64,000 bases of DNA from Sparassis latifolia. Its lineage: Eukaryota; Basidiomycota; Agaricomycetes; Polyporales; Sparassidaceae. The translations under genes were made by a program, and so were the position numbers. The first letter of the stretch is position 1, and each line of letters starts with the position of its first letter. The DNA lies in the NCBI GenBank assembly GCA_018466975.1, contig CM031558.1, forward strand, positions 372,001 to 436,000, in the 5' to 3' direction. This document shows positions 1 through 12,643 of this stretch, one piece after another. Below the pieces are notes generated by a model. It had not been told where the DNA came from and searched no databases. It was given only the letters and a program-made list of their open reading frames with translations.

Positions 1-1735
1 CTGAGCCCACCCCCATCCAGTTCATCATGCCATCTATCGCATGTGCGACCCCCTCAAGTTTCTCGAGAGGTACAGCACCCGAAGCACTGTCTTCTTCAGA
101 CAGAGTCTGGCAGTCGGCACCATTGAGCTGATAAAGTATTCCGGTATTGCGAGAGCGTCTCTGCACATCTTGAGCGAATGGACGACGTATTGCATCATAG
201 ACGTGCAGAGCGTGATTGACAGTTGCACGAGTAACGGATGGATGCCCTAGGAGAGAAGCAAGTATATATCCATCCTATGATGCCATGAGATAGGCACTGC
301 TCCATCTAGATTTGAGAATACTAGGACATACCTCGAATGCCTGCCCGGCTCCAGATCCTTGATGAGGTGTCATTGCATGCGCCTAGTGCACATATCAGCA
401 CCATGTAAGTACCACAGTTCGGGTTAGATGCACACTCACGGCGTCCCCAAGGAGAGCCACCCGTCTACCAACGAAAGTCGGCAAGCCCACCACGGCGTTC
501 ACCGCCCACAGTGATACGTCGTCCATGCACTGTCTCAGAAGTCGGTGAGACTCTGCCCAAATGTGGTGTGACGTCAAGAAAACTCACTTCGAGCAGGCTC
601 TTCGCCTCGGGATCCCACGAACTGAACTTCTCCATCATCTCCTTCTTCGTGACAGGAACTACCCAGCGACCATCGTACAGTTTCCCTTCGAGCTCAGGTT
701 TTGAAATAAACACCACAACATTGACCATCCGGCCTTGGGAAACAGGATAAGCTACAATGTGCTATGAAAGCGGTGAACAAGGCAGTCAGCGTAGGAGCTT
801 CGATACCGGAGAAGAATTAACCTTGTTTTTTCCAAAACACTAGATCACACGACGTTAGCTGGGTAGGATGTCACTTCTTGCAGGATCGAGGGAACTAACC
901 AGAAGAGGGCCTGTAGTTCCTCTATGATCGGGACACTTGTGCAGTAGTAGATCTGTTGGAACAAGACCACGGTAAGCCGAACACCCGCTGTACATCGCAT
1001 TTACGTGAGACAACGCTTCTGCTGCCATCGCATGATCCCCGTTGACTTCAGCGCTCTCTGCGAATGAGCGATAGAGGGTAGCGCGAACAGCTGAGCGGAC
1101 ACCGTCACAGCCTACGACGACGTCGCAGGTCGCGAGAGAGCCGTCTTGGAAATTGAGTATTACTTCGCCTGAATCCGAATTGGCGTAGGACACGAGCTTT
1201 TTAGAAAAGTGGACGGTGTAAGATGGTGGGAGATGCTTGCTCAGTACGCGCTGAAACTCTCCTCTATGAAAGTTCGCCATTCCGTCTGGGGAATGATCTA
1301 AGCAACATTGATGACGCCTCTATATAAGTGAGAGGCGTACAATCAGTAGTAGGGTTGTCAAAGTTGATACCGTTTCGCTGATCGCATTTCTTGTACTGAA
1401 ATGACGCTAAATCATTGTTAGCAAAGTCCATAGGCTAATTTGAACTAGTAACTCGTACCGGCAGCTCCCCTGTTTGCTATGGACTCCAGGTCCCTTTCAA
1501 GCCCAAGATCAACCATGATTTTCCATGGTCTGTCCCACACGCCTATGCCGGCGCCATACTCAGTGAGCTCAGCAGCGGACTCATAGACGTCAACGCAGAT
1601 GTCCTTGCTAAATCTGTGCAGCGAAAGCGCGAAGACGAGTCCCCCAATACCTGCACCGCTATTGGCATCTCATGATTAGCGTCTGCCTACTATTGAAGGG
1701 CTGCCAACTCACACTATAGCAACTCGGAGTCTCAT
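1..1735 (-). CDS. FAD-dependent aromatic monooxygenase, salicylate hydroxylase-like (3' end outside window)
   Basis: Group A flavin monooxygenase of the salicylate/6-hydroxynicotinate hydroxylase type, which hydroxylates small aromatic acids using NAD(P)H and FAD. The ATG at 1735 opens MRLRVAIV; after a short intron the frame continues into GAGIGG, the dinucleotide-binding loop. The next long exon (about 855-1280) carries GCDGVRS, the conserved DG motif, and later exons carry GRRVALLGDA followed by AHAMTPHQGSGAG, the second FAD contact. The last visible exon reaches base 1 with no stop, so only a short C-terminus is missing. At least five short introns are needed. The physiological substrate cannot be read from sequence; 'salicylate hydroxylase' is a family label. 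Low-complexity tracts and frameshifts are absent, so the gene looks functional. Confidence 0.85.
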
Positions 1736-4553
1736 GTCAGGCATATTCAGACAGGAAGAAACAATGGAAGCACATACCAATGACAAGACGCCTCTTTATT
1801 AAGTCTCACATCGGGTTGCTCTTCTCAATCTAGCGAGGTCCTGGCGACAAGCGAGAAACGGGTTTCGAAATGTTCATGAGTCAGACTGTGGGGAGAATCC
1901 CACGTCCCAGGGAGAAGCGGGAACGTCTCACGCCTCATACATTCAGTCGCTTGGAGCTGCGAGGTTGCAAATACTCAAGTACGTCGAGAATGAAGGACGG
2001 ACGAATAGCACACGATGGGAAATACACGCAGGGCGCGGTAGCGGGAACGAGACAAATTGAATTTGTCGAGGGTTTCATTCTCCATCAGGACCAGTTATTG
2101 ACAGACAGGCGCACGGACCAGAGCACGGCTGTCGTCATCTCCGTCTCTAACACGGTCGCGTCGCATCTCGCAGGGCAGGCCATCGGATGCACATGTCTCC
2201 CCATCCACCCTGTCTCGCGTCGCAGCGGCATGTCTAGTGAGACACTCCAAAACCCGACTCACCTTTCTGCAGTATTCCCGCAAAGGACTGTACCCTCTTG
2301 CAAAACGTAGGCGTGAAGATACCTTCACACCCGAGGTGCACACGACTTGAAGATTACCTGATACTGTGGGACGTGTTTGAGGAATTCCACCCGCACCAAA
2401 CCTGTAGACAAATCAGGATATAGATGCAGGCTCACAGATATAGGGTAAAGTTCATGCCTTCGGATGCAATGCCTGCTTGTGAAGGAGATCATCGCAATTA
2501 TGTTATCCGGCAAGAAGACTAATGATGCAAATAATCCCGATCCTGAATTCTCTGGATAACGGCGAACATCTGGAGGGACGAAGGACACCCTGTCATATTA
2601 GCTCAACGTAGTAAACGTGCTTCTCTACCTGGAGTAGACTCTCAAGCCCCCGAAACGTCCTTCAGTGAGACAGTCAAATTGCATTCTACGTGGTTCTGGT
2701 CATATTAGGGAGCGAATCCCGGAAGTAGTGAAATGACACAGGCATAGTTTTTGCATTTCGTGAATCGTATTATCGACCAGACAGAAGTGGTTAGACTAAC
2801 GGTTGCCGCCCAAAGTCAACATGCTGCCGCAACCTACATGCACAATATTGACTTCAAGGAGGAAGAGTGGTCCTTTCAGTGAGAAATGATCCTTGGAGAA
2901 CTCTGTGCAACATCGCATCTCGATGACCTGCGTGGATAAGAGTCAGAGGCAAGTGGCGATAGAATTAGTCTCCCGAAGGCAGATGGTACACACCGTTCTG
3001 CTTCAACCTTCGTGCCTCAGGATATCCGTGTCTGGATATATATAGAATGCAGTTGGGCTCATACCATCTCGGGATGACACACCCAGTTTACGTTGTCTGT
3101 CTTGCGATTATCGATGGTTCAAGTTTTGAACAGCACGATAGCTTGCTACAACTATTCTAGCCAGAACGTCGCTGGACTCAGCAACTTCCACCTACAATAA
3201 AGCATGGGAACAATGTCCATGTAGCACTAGCTATCAAACGACTGCCTTCATTGTCTAGAGGCTCGTATAATATCTTACCTCAATTGCGAACCGACAAACT
3301 TTCGTAATAGTAAGCGCTGAGGCAATGCATTCGAACCGTGACATGCGAAGTTAACTGTACCTTCTGCAAAGGAATACTGCAGCATCATGAGGGATTATTG
3401 ACTTGGGTACAAATGTACAAAATATAACATGGCAAAGTGTCGAGAATGCGACAAGAAGAAAATGTGGTATATGTACATAAGTAGGGCAAACAGACCAGCA
3501 AAAGAAACATGGCCATCGCGTGGCCTAACGAGCCGAATGATTTGAGTAGTACATCATACGGCCCATGTCCCTGCGCAGTGGTTTAAATTCGGCCTCAAAT
3601 GTTTGCAATTGCCTGTCCGCGTCGCTATGCCGGATAATGAGACGTCTAAGCCACCATTCCGGTCCCGCGTACGCATACTATATCGGCATCTAGATCGAGA
3701 ACAATCAGCTGAAATTTACTTCAATAGAATCCCGATGACTTACAGTAAATGGGTGCCGGGATGGAGACAAAGCGTATGGAGTGTGCGTAGACGTGGCACC
3801 GGCCGAACGAGAGTGCTTGCAAACCGTCGGGTAACGCGACTAGTCCTCTTACGTGCAGGCGAAAGAGGGTCATCCGTCGGCCGGATGGGTAGCATCAGCA
3901 CTAGAGGAGAATATTAGTGGAAGGCATCCTACAAATCAAACGTTGGAACTGACCAATACTAATCATGGCAATGCGCCTTTGACGCCGCTCGGTAGCCTGC
4001 GGCTACTGGCTCCGGCATTGCTTCTCCCTGAGGTCACACAAGGACTTGATGCATCACTGAGGAGGCTGGGGATGCGTTCTTGTGGTATGCGCGTTGGCGA
4101 GGGCGGTACTCAATTGGAGGAACAGGATGTGCGCGTGCTCAGGGCGGAGAGGCCTACGTTCGTGACAGTGTTTGCACCGTTTGAGAAGAGGGCAACCATA
4201 GAGGGGAGGTATAGTGTTAAGATGGGTGACGGAGAAGTGGCAATGAGTCCCAGAGTGAAGGCGATCCTGACGGAGTATAGCAGGCCAGACGCGAGGTGTG
4301 ACTGGTGATCCGATTACCTGGATTCTCTCATAAGAACGGTCGTTGTAAAATTCGTGTTGGGTAAGCCTTTCCATCGCCACAATACCAGAACCAGAAACGA
4401 TGGCGTCAATGTACAGGAAAGGAGTTCTCGTCGGAATCGACAGTCGATGAACCTGATTCAACTGCTTGAACTTGTTATCAATGAAGCAGACAAAGACTGA
4501 GGAGGAACAAATAAGACTTGAAAAAGAAGAAAATGATAATATACATACAAAAG
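1736..4553. other. Intergenic region, no supported gene
   Basis: This 2.8-kb stretch holds only short open frames without recognisable domains. The best candidate is a minus-strand frame at 2325-2588 (87 codons) preceded by an AG splice-like acceptor, but I could not join it to other exons or recognise it. Plus-strand frames at 1870-2310 and 3853-4308 overlap equally long minus-strand frames and show no family signal. The right end probably includes the 3' untranslated part of the minus-strand gene ending at 4554. Confidence 0.4.
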
Positions 4554-5457
4554 CTATGATGCCCAAGGTAGATACTCTATGTCTCCTGGCCCTTTAACGA
4601 CCGCTGCCAGAGCATCGCCCATCCATTCCTCTCCCACACGCCACACACCAGTATGATTCCATCCTCGGACAATCTCTACCGCGTCCTCAACCCGTCGATC
4701 GACCTCGAGCGCCTGGCATGACTCCTCATCATCGACGTCCACGTAACCATCTTGGAGATCATATAGATTGTAGCCGATGAGCTCAGACAGATGTGTCTCC
4801 AGGGTCGAACGTGTGGACGACCATCGTGGATATCGCTGCATCATGCGCAGGATGGAAGCGTAAACAGCACTCTGGCGAGGTACTAGGATAGATTTGCACA
4901 GCGGCGAGGCGAGGGGAATGAGCGAGGGAGCGGGCGAAAGCTCAGATGGGATATAGGAGGCGAATGAGGAGGGGTAAAGAACAAGGTGCTGGGCAAGACC
5001 AACGGAACTTGATGGCGTAAGACGGTGCATGTGGCCCTGTGTATAGAAGTCCCCACCGGTCTCGATTAACAGAGGAGGTGGTGATGATAGTGGCAGACCC
5101 TCATGCAGAAGGATGTCCGATGCGGCGTGGAGGTCCTCGTCACGAACAAGGTAGTGGTAATCCTAGTGCACGGCAATGAAACTTGGATATAAGTTTCTTT
5201 CGGAATAGACGCACCTTAATCAAAACAGGAACGCCCATGCGTCTGTACAGCAGCGACCTCCATTCGATAAGTTCGACGCCTGCATCTTGGAGTGTGTGTA
5301 AGGCATGATCAACGAGTTCTTCCGGCAGACGATTAAAAAGGGCCGGGATTTCTCCTGACGAGGAGCATACGTCTCTGAAATCGAACCGCTTCTCCTCTTT
5401 CGAGGCCTGTAAGTAAAGTGGGCAGGTAGGTGTACTGAGTGTTATGGTCTGCAACAT
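4554..5457 (-). CDS. Conserved fungal protein of unknown function
   Basis: Two exons, 5457-5215 and 5162-4554, joined by a 52-nt GT...AG intron. The junction is in phase and reads VPVLIK then DYHYLVRDEDLHAASDI. The product is about 283 residues with no signal peptide or membrane segment. It resembles agaricomycete proteins I recall only as 'hypothetical', with HMHRLTP, LYPSSFASY, LVPRQSAVYASI and LQDGYVDVDDEE segments; no catalytic motif is evident. It is divergently arranged with the pseudogene starting at 5759, sharing about 300 nt of upstream DNA. Function unknown; the evidence that it is a real gene is the clean splice and long frame. Confidence 0.65.
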
Positions 5458-5758
5458 CGTGGTTCAGAGTTGATGATAATCGTTACTTTGGGACGTTTCG
5501 GACCTTTGTGGACGGCCGAAAGAAGTTATTTACGTAATTAATCTCGGCTTTCGCCCAATTTGGCAATCCGTCTCACCTCGAAGCGCCACCGTCTTGCCAC
5601 CGAGTACAACGCTCCTAAATACAACGCCTTCCGAACTTCTGTCAGTGGTTCAGCTCTCAGCTTGTCGTCGTCTGCGGTTGCATAACCCACTAAGCGAGAT
5701 TCTCCCTTGCCAAATACTGAAAGACGGCGTTTACAATTTATGATTTATCGAACTGAGA
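5458..5758. promoter_or_regulatory. Shared upstream region of a divergent pair
   Basis: About 300 nt separate the minus-strand start at 5457 from the plus-strand start at 5759, so both promoters must lie here or overlap the 5' ends. I saw no convincing TATA box; the call rests on geometry alone. Confidence 0.35.
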
Positions 5759-6675
5759 ATGCCTCCTGCTAGCATTTCCGTGTCTTTTTCACGCGATGAT
5801 CATCTACGTGCCGCGAAAGTTCTATCAGGCTACCTCAGTCAGATGGGTTGTCGCCATGCCTTCATTGGCGGATTCGCGTGGTCTTTGCTCGGGAGTGAAC
5901 GGCCTACCGGAATAAGTACCATTTCCTTACCTATTTCTGAGCACCAGACTGACTTACCTTACGCCTACACGACATTGATGTCCTTATCGAGACAAAGAAT
6001 GTTGATTTACTAGTTCTACGAGAGAAGTTGGTGGAACTAGATCATCATTTTGCTGAAGCAGGGATAAAGTTATATTTCGTTCAGGTAAGAGACACTCGCA
6101 TCCTGGACTGACTCAACGATTGATCTCCCCGCAGGATCCTATTGCAGACCTGCCGCACGACGAACTAGTGCACAAGAGTAGGAATAATGTGATGATTGAG
6201 ACCCTTTCTGCGGGAACGCTGGGGCTTCCTGTCGTTGCAGAACCTACCTATAAGGTTGCCGACTTCTGTAGGCTCAGACTATGCAATATCCCCACATTGC
6301 AGGCTGAATGTAGTTGTGATGTTCACAGCGATCACCATCCTCCATCCCTCCATCCTCATCCTGACCAAATTCAAACGCTGGTCGGTGAGCCACATGTCCA
6401 CCCGACCCAAGACCGTCCGAAAGACAGCATCGGACAGAGACGACATCAACTTCCTCATTGCATGGCTCGCCGAGCGCAATATATCCATTCAGTTTGAGCT
6501 TTATCAGGGAAAAACTAAGGTTGAGCTGCTGCGTATGGTTCGGCAATTTCATGGCAAATATGAGGAGAGGGCTGACCTGATGGAGAAACTGAAGAGTATC
6601 ATGGAGAGTGAATGGGAGGAGATGTTGTCCCTGTTGTACCGGCCGGAAGAATCCACACTTCCTCCGATAGATTAG
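5759..6675 (+). pseudogene. Nucleotidyltransferase-like protein, decayed
   Basis: The frame opens MPPASISVSF and carries HAFIGGFAWSLLGSERPT, then DIDVLIETKNVDLLVLREK, the small fungal nucleotidyltransferase-fold pattern (GG...S followed by DxD). An intact intron separates ...KLYFVQ from DPIADLPHDEL. Two lesions are visible. The intron between SERPT and DIDVL has a damaged donor (GAATAAGT where GTAAGT is expected) and acceptor (CTACACG where CTACAG is expected). Near 6255-6330 the frame shifts between EPTYK and ILHPSILILTKFKRW with no splice that reconnects them. The C-terminus is intact to the stop at 6675. A sequencing error or unusual splicing could mimic some of this, but three defects together favour a pseudogene. 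Confidence 0.6.
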
Positions 6676-8709
6676 TGAGCTATTTTGTTATGACAACAAG
6701 GACAATTCAGACGATTGATGCATCCTTAATAGAGAACCGAAGTATCCTGATCTCGTCTAGGGTCTTCTTAACCTATACGAACCTTCTTTGGCGTCGTCTG
6801 TCTTCACGGATAGTCAAAATCATCTACGTGCCGAAGGTACGAAGAGATACTTATCTAGATTTCACAAACCTACAAATTTGTTGTCTTAGCCTGCGTAGCG
6901 CAGTTAATTCGGTGGCGCCTCCATAGGCCGACAGTGAGGAGGGCGATCTGTGTTCTGCATATCTGTCGGCCGTACCTCGCGCGGAACAAGCACGATCCAG
7001 TCTCGGTGAGCCATCGAGAGGGGACGAAGGATGCAGGGCCTTCTCAAACTCGGCTTCGTTGCCACGATGGACAAAATTAGATTCATTGACGCATTAAAGG
7101 AAGGAGAAGTGATAGACCGCATACTGGCTAGTACGTTCAGTCTTTCTTTGTCGTCGCCTGGTTTTACGCGCGTTCTCGGACCCCTCGCTACACGCTGGCC
7201 GAAGGGTGAGACGGCGGAGAATCGGAGAAGCTTGAACAGACGAAGCTAAACTTTCTGCTGGACATGACTACGACACCGTCTTCGCCGACGCTACTCCCAA
7301 GTTTCGAGAGTTCGCAGACGATTTGGTCCCCAGCCTTCTTCACTACTTCGAGGTCGTCAATTACGCCAAAAATAGTTCGATTTTCTGAAGCCCGCAGCAT
7401 CTACGCTTAGGCGAAGAACTCGGGCCTCATCAAAGAAATGTCCGGACGGCGAGAGCCAATTGCTGACAAGGTCAAACTGAGAGAACACTCCGATCACATA
7501 TATGAAGTACACTTGGATTCCGGTGGCTGGTTTCTTCTTCTTGGGCAGGTAAGTGGGTATTAAGCTTGGATTCGAACTTACCAAAGGGAACCATTTTTAC
7601 CCCCAGTCAGAGTCCTTACTGCTCTCGCGAAGAACAATGGCCTGCTGTGTGTACTGAACGATCCGGAGCGGAGTTGTTCTGGCTCGCCTTATAGTTCTCA
7701 TGTTTATTACTAACTGCGAAGCTAGTTACTCACCTCATCTCATCCTAGACGAGTGTGACGCCCTCCTATACGAAGGGGCCTACAACGGAAAATATTTGAT
7801 CGACACCTCATAAGCTTCACTCTTTTCTTTTGGGCTGTCCTCTGGAATGAATATTCGAGCAGATACATTATCAAACATCCAAGGACCAGATATTAGAGAA
7901 AGCAAGCATCGTTGTTGTGGCAGGTCGCGGCTGGGATTTATCATGCGAATTGCCAGTGAATCAATTAAGTTGCTACTAATTCCTCAATGCACATCGCAAA
8001 CTGAGACAATGAAGATCTTTTGCACACATCGGAAGAGCAGGCTACGCTGCAATGGATCCTAACCCGTAGGAGCAGCACACCAGACACGTTTCCTGCCGAG
8101 TATACCGATTGCCCGTTTGACTCATGACGGCGAGATGCAATATCGGTGCGCCTCAAGATTCCTAGAGGCGCCGTTGCTCTTTTCTACATCCTGTTCGGAT
8201 CGCATTTTTTCTCATTGCTGGCCATGGCAAGACGCGACGCAGCATTTGGTCACTGCCAGCAGTGCCAGCATGTCCTGCTGCGAAAAACATCTATCGTCCA
8301 GACGCCAGCCTAGACTCTTTCCCGTTATAGTATGTTTTGTTTTGCTTCCGTCTCCCAGTCCAAATAATTCTCGTTGCTGATAACCGGATCTTCTAAAGTG
8401 CCCCTCACTTCATGAATTTGGACCTGCGGTGGTTACTGCTATCCTAGCAGGCAAACACGAGAAGGAGGCCCGCGGGAACTCACCCTCAGCTCGAAACTTC
8501 TGGCCGGTCACCTCGCGTCACACAACTCCCTTCATGAGAATGCACCAAACAGCTCTGATAATACAAACTAGATATACAGACGAGCAGCACAACCTATGTA
8601 CCATGCAAAAGCGACGAACCCAGTTATACAAGAAAGCAAAGGCTATATGGACCGTCAGACCCTGGAAGCAGCGGCAGCCGCAGACATATCCTTCCCTCGG
8701 CCTTCCTCA
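6676..8709. other. Gene-poor region, no supported gene
   Basis: Only short overlapping frames on both strands occur here. Two patches look faintly protein-like: plus-strand 7031-7130 (KLGFVATMDKIRFIDALKEG) and 7736-7810 (LILDECDALLYEG), but they cannot be linked. A 15-nt string, ATCATCTACGTGCCG, recurs near 5800 in the pseudogene and near 6825, which may mark a decayed partial duplication. No RNA gene seen. Confidence 0.35.
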
Positions 8710-9216
8710 GTTCCTCATAGACAGACGCAGTACCCCCACGAAATAGACTGAGAATACAACAGCCATCTCAGCTGCTCCTGTCGCCGCTCGGGCAACAGCG
8801 ACACACCCGTCGAAAAATCTTCCGTTGGAGTAGAAGCGGGCGCCGGCTTCGCGCGCGGTGGTCCCCGCGAGCGCGTGCGCATCCGCTCTTTCCGCGCCTG
8901 GTAGAGCCGCGAGATCCACGCCGCGACGCGGCGCGATTTTGGTGGTGGTGTGGGTGTGGTGGGACTGACGCAGCCTTTCTCTAGAGAAGCGTTCTCATCG
9001 TCCTCAATGAGTACGTAGCAATAGGCCTCGGACTTTAACATGGCCAAGTCGGATGATGTGGGAGCGGCGAGAGGATGGATGCTGCAGCAAGAGACGTAAA
9101 TCCTTGTCGCGCACGCGCAGGGATAGGCACTCACTGAATTCGCGAGAGAGGTGGCGGAAGCTCAATGAGGGAGAGATGGTACTGGGAGGGGCTGTATATA
9201 AGGAGTATGCCATTAA
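8710..9216 (-). CDS. Possible small membrane-tailed hypothetical protein
   Basis: A minus-strand start at about 9212 (MAYSLYTAPPSTISPSLSF) is followed by a GTGAGT donor, and a downstream block reads AMLKSEAYCYVLIEDDEN and RRVAAWISRLYQARKER. A hydrophobic C-terminal segment (GCVAVARAATGAAEMAVVF, then VYFVGVL) sits in a different frame from the middle block, so an unseen intron or a frameshift must intervene. I could not make all junctions in phase, and the exon borders are uncertain. The layout resembles short, single-membrane-span fungal proteins of unknown function. It may be a degraded gene. Confidence 0.3.
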
Positions 9217-12106
9217 TATTGTGCGCGTGTGGAAAGGAGAGGTAGGCTGTTCGCCGCATATGGGACTTCCGCTCGACGCCTTGGCGCCTAGGTTGCTCGA
9301 CGCGGATGCTGCATCTGGGTCTTCATCCGTCCTCCTCTCTGACAGGATGCATCCCTTTGGTCTGTTTCCGCAATCCAGTACGGTGCGTGCCTGGCGAACC
9401 TGCCAATGATTCGCCGCTGAATTTGAATAGACATCTAGAACAACGTTTGCGTCCGCCCCCACGCTGCCGTACCCAATTCGGGGCCATCAGGGCTCACCCG
9501 CCGTCCGTATCGCCTCTCGCGCTACAGTGGAAGCACGCAAAGTATGGACGGACGTGCGATATACTCGGTGCTACGTGTCGTGTTGCAGGATTTTGGCAAT
9601 AAGTATATGAAATTCGATAGCCCGATCCACATTCTTCTGATCGTCCCATATTGACTGTGATCGGCACTATGTAAATGTTTCCGGAGAACGCTTGAGCAAG
9701 GACTCGTCTGGCGGTGTTCGAAGCTAAGGTTCGGTGTACGGACGAAGCAACACCTGGGGCACGAACCTTAAGGGTCCCCTGAATGTTGAGCAAGCTCATG
9801 CGCATCCTTCTCCGAGAGGCTTCGTATGGTGAACAGTCAGGCGTTCGGAGAATATCGACACGCGGTTTCAATGAGACGAAGAGATGCTGTGTGACCGACT
9901 TCCCAGCGGATCATCTGTGGCTGTTGGACTTTCAGTCTTGGTGTTAGCGGCAGTGTTTGAGCTTACCGTCTGCGGCCAAAGACGTAATCATAATTCATGT
10001 GAATTGATGGAGGTTGAGCGACGCCATCTCGCATGGCAAAGCACTGGCCCCAAAAGTCTTACATCAGAACATACGCGGCACACACCACAAGTCGGATTCA
10101 GTGTCGCCGACTAGTTCAACCGTATATGGCGTCCGTCGCACCTGCGGAGCGCGAGTCTGTCATCAGCAATGATGGATATGAAGCAGAGAGTATAAGCATG
10201 CCTCGCTTCGCGGCGAGCATGGCAAGCTCCGTGGCATGAAACCGTTGCAACGGTCCATAGGGACCCTGTATGATATCCAAGGTATCGATTCCTCGAACGC
10301 AATCAGCATACTTATTAAAACACTGAGACTCATCTGTCTCTCTTTCAGCAGCGAGAAGAGAGATCCTGCCGTCTGAGAAAACTGATCGGCATGCGCGCAC
10401 GTCGTTATCACACAGGTCGCGAAACCGGGGAGTCGACGTCTTCCGCACGGCGCAGACGTACGACAGCTGGGTCTGGTATTCCATATAGTCGCCCAGCACG
10501 TAGTGTCCTGCACTGAGAGCTATAGGCACTAACGCCGTGTCATTTCATCGCGAGCAGAATGAATAGTGTCCAACGTCTAGTATCTCCGTACGGCTGACTG
10601 CGGAGATAATAGCCTGCAGATCGTCACCTCATAATTCGGATGTTACATGCACAGACAAGTGAGATAGGCGACACTGGCAGTCAAGCGGAGACGCTCTGTA
10701 TGCCTGAGAGAACAGTGGTCAGATTGAACTGCGCCCAACATCAAGGAAAGAAAGGAAGCAGCGTGAATACACGCCTTGAAAGCGGATGCATTCCCACCCA
10801 CCAGCACAAAAATGCTTATGATGGGCGGGTTAGGTACTCTGGGTAGCATCCTAGCAAAGCAGCTGGTCAGAATTTCATGTCAGTAGTCGACCTCATCGGG
10901 TTACTGCCCGCCTCGCAAGCCGGGTAAGGAAAAAAGCTGAAACTGGGATTGGCTGGCTGCTTGCATCGCGTGAGGTTCTCATGAGGCGAGCTAGGAGGCG
11001 TGTCAGGAGAGTCTTGCTGCAAAGATAGATAGAGATGGAGATATCACCGGGAGAAATGTCTGCAGAATGACCATGCTTACTACGTATACAAGCCTCATAT
11101 TCCCGCCAAAATCATAGGAGCACGACAGTTCACGGACTTGCGCAGCCTTGATATCGCTTAAGCTTCAAGCCTCAATATTCCTTGAGTCCACCAGATCTCT
11201 GAATTGGCTTGAGATAATGGTAACAAATGTAATTTCCATCGGAGATAGTGCACTGTTACAGCTCTGAGTATTGCCCAGAGCTAGGACCGCGAACACCGAA
11301 GTGATCTCGACGCCACAAAGTTCAAGGCGACCGGCAGCGCGCTACCGCATTGTTCTTTAAGGTACCACGAAAGAATGACACCGTGACAACGACCTGAAGT
11401 CTAAGTGCAGTTCAAGACCGTGGGGGACACGTCGGGGAAAACCCATGTCGCATATGACCAAGTTGTAGGCCTATCCGAGTGAGGCGTAGACATCGGCGAC
11501 CTCGAGCATACTCCTCTCATCAATTTCGACGACTCAGAGTGAGGATTCCGGCCCTGTCGTTGGCTTTACAGAATGAACGGCACGCAGGACCACTCTCGCA
11601 TGAGAATCGTAAGCTCGATCACAATGTTTGGTGCGACTGGGCGCAGGAAGACCGCTTTATTGAGTGCAGGAAGTAGACGTGTGCGCGCGGGGGTCAGGGG
11701 AGGGCGTTCTGCGGAGTTGCCAAAAGGAGATGGAGGGGCGGCAAATGCCGGGCGGAAAGCGGGGCCACTGATCCGGCACGGGGCAGTCGCTCCGGGTCTC
11801 CCATGGCGGCCATGGGGGACTCTAGTAGGGTCCGAAGGAATTAATTTAAATTAATTAAATTAATTCGAGAGAGGAGAAGAAGACATCTCTGTAGCATCAT
11901 GCATTCAGAGTTTTGCTTAACCTCTTAGTTGATATGACTGCCCAAGCCCTCAGCTTGGACTCCTCTTTGCTTCGTACCTCCATCTTAGGCAATTTTCACA
12001 CGGTCCTGGCCCAATAGGAGTAGGCCACCCGTGCGGTCTTTCTGGTACTACAGAACGCCCATAAGTGCTTCCCAGAATTAAACAGTACACACCTGAGTCG
12101 AAAGCA
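9217..12106. other. Gene-poor region upstream of the retrotransposon
   Basis: Overlapping short frames occur on both strands (minus 9494-9871, minus 10116-10529, plus 11573-11854) with no family signal. An AT-rich palindromic tract of TTAA/ATTAATT units lies at about 11838-11866. The true 5' end of the retrotransposon may lie in the last few hundred bases; no target-site duplication matching the 3' flank was found. Confidence 0.35.
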
Positions 12107-12643
12107 ATGAACACGAGCCACAGACTCGGTGAAAAAGCCGTGCCAAGCCCGAGCGCGAGCTCTAGCAGACCGGCAACCCGCTCTAAGTCAGACCCCTTCG
12201 CGAACAAGAACTCTACCCTAACAGATTGGCTGAGTACTTTCACCCATGGTATTGATACATCTGACAAAGCTCTAATATTCCTATGCAACAATGAATATGC
12301 AACTATGGGGAGAGCCGCGGAAATGAGAACGCTAACACGGACACTTGCCCGCCTCGCCAAGGCTCGCTCCTCGGACACCAAACTGATGCAGTCCCTCGTT
12401 GCATTAGCTTGGTACTCGGAACTGATTGTCCAAGAACACAGTGCAGTCAAGGCCATGTCGAGCATTTGCTCCTGCCTTGAGCAATATCAGGAAAAACTGG
12501 AAAAGATTGCTGACACAGCCACAGAGGTGCATGCACAGGTCAAACTCGGGACGGACAGACTGTCTAACCTCTCGCAACAACTGGAACAGGATGCCGCCCA
12601 CATCAGGGAGACTGTTACGCGGCAGCGAAACACGAGCGTCTAG
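12107..12643 (+). CDS. Coiled-coil protein, probable first ORF of the LINE
   Basis: Starting at the ATG at 12107 (MNTSHRLGEK), 178 residues. The N-terminus is Ser/Pro/Arg-rich; residues about 65-115 form an alpha-helical block, and the C-terminal third (EQYQEKLEKIADTATEV then NLSQQLEQDAAHI) has heptad-like spacing typical of a coiled coil. It lies in the same orientation about 650 nt upstream of the gag-like ORF, suggesting a LINE ORF1 used for self-association, comparable in role to trimerising LINE ORF1 proteins. It could instead be an unrelated gene next to a 5'-shorter element. No stop or frameshift. Confidence 0.5.
   Translation: MNTSHRLGEKAVPSPSASSSRPATRSKSDPFANKNSTLTDWLSTFTHGIDTSDKALIFLCNNEYATMGRAAEMRTLTRTLARLAKARSSDTKLMQSLVALAWYSELIVQEHSAVKAMSSICSCLEQYQEKLEKIADTATEVHAQVKLGTDRLSNLSQQLEQDAAHIRETVTRQRNTSV

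Noticed and set aside
3300..3340. tRNA-like B-box string (GGTTCGAATGC on the minus strand)
   Set aside because: Two bases off consensus, no A box at the right distance and no acceptor-stem pairing.
6815..6880. Second copy of the nucleotidyltransferase start (HLRA...YLS)
   Set aside because: Only about 15 identical bases; the rest does not align and no frame continues.
10763..10775. TGAATACAC string as the left target-site duplication of the LINE (compare the 3' flank GCTTGAATACAC)
   Set aside because: The match is nine bases, lies 1.3 kb before the first element ORF, and is not adjacent to any element-like boundary.
11838..11866. AT-rich palindrome as an origin of replication or centromere piece
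   Set aside because: Too short and isolated; simple TTAA repetition explains it.
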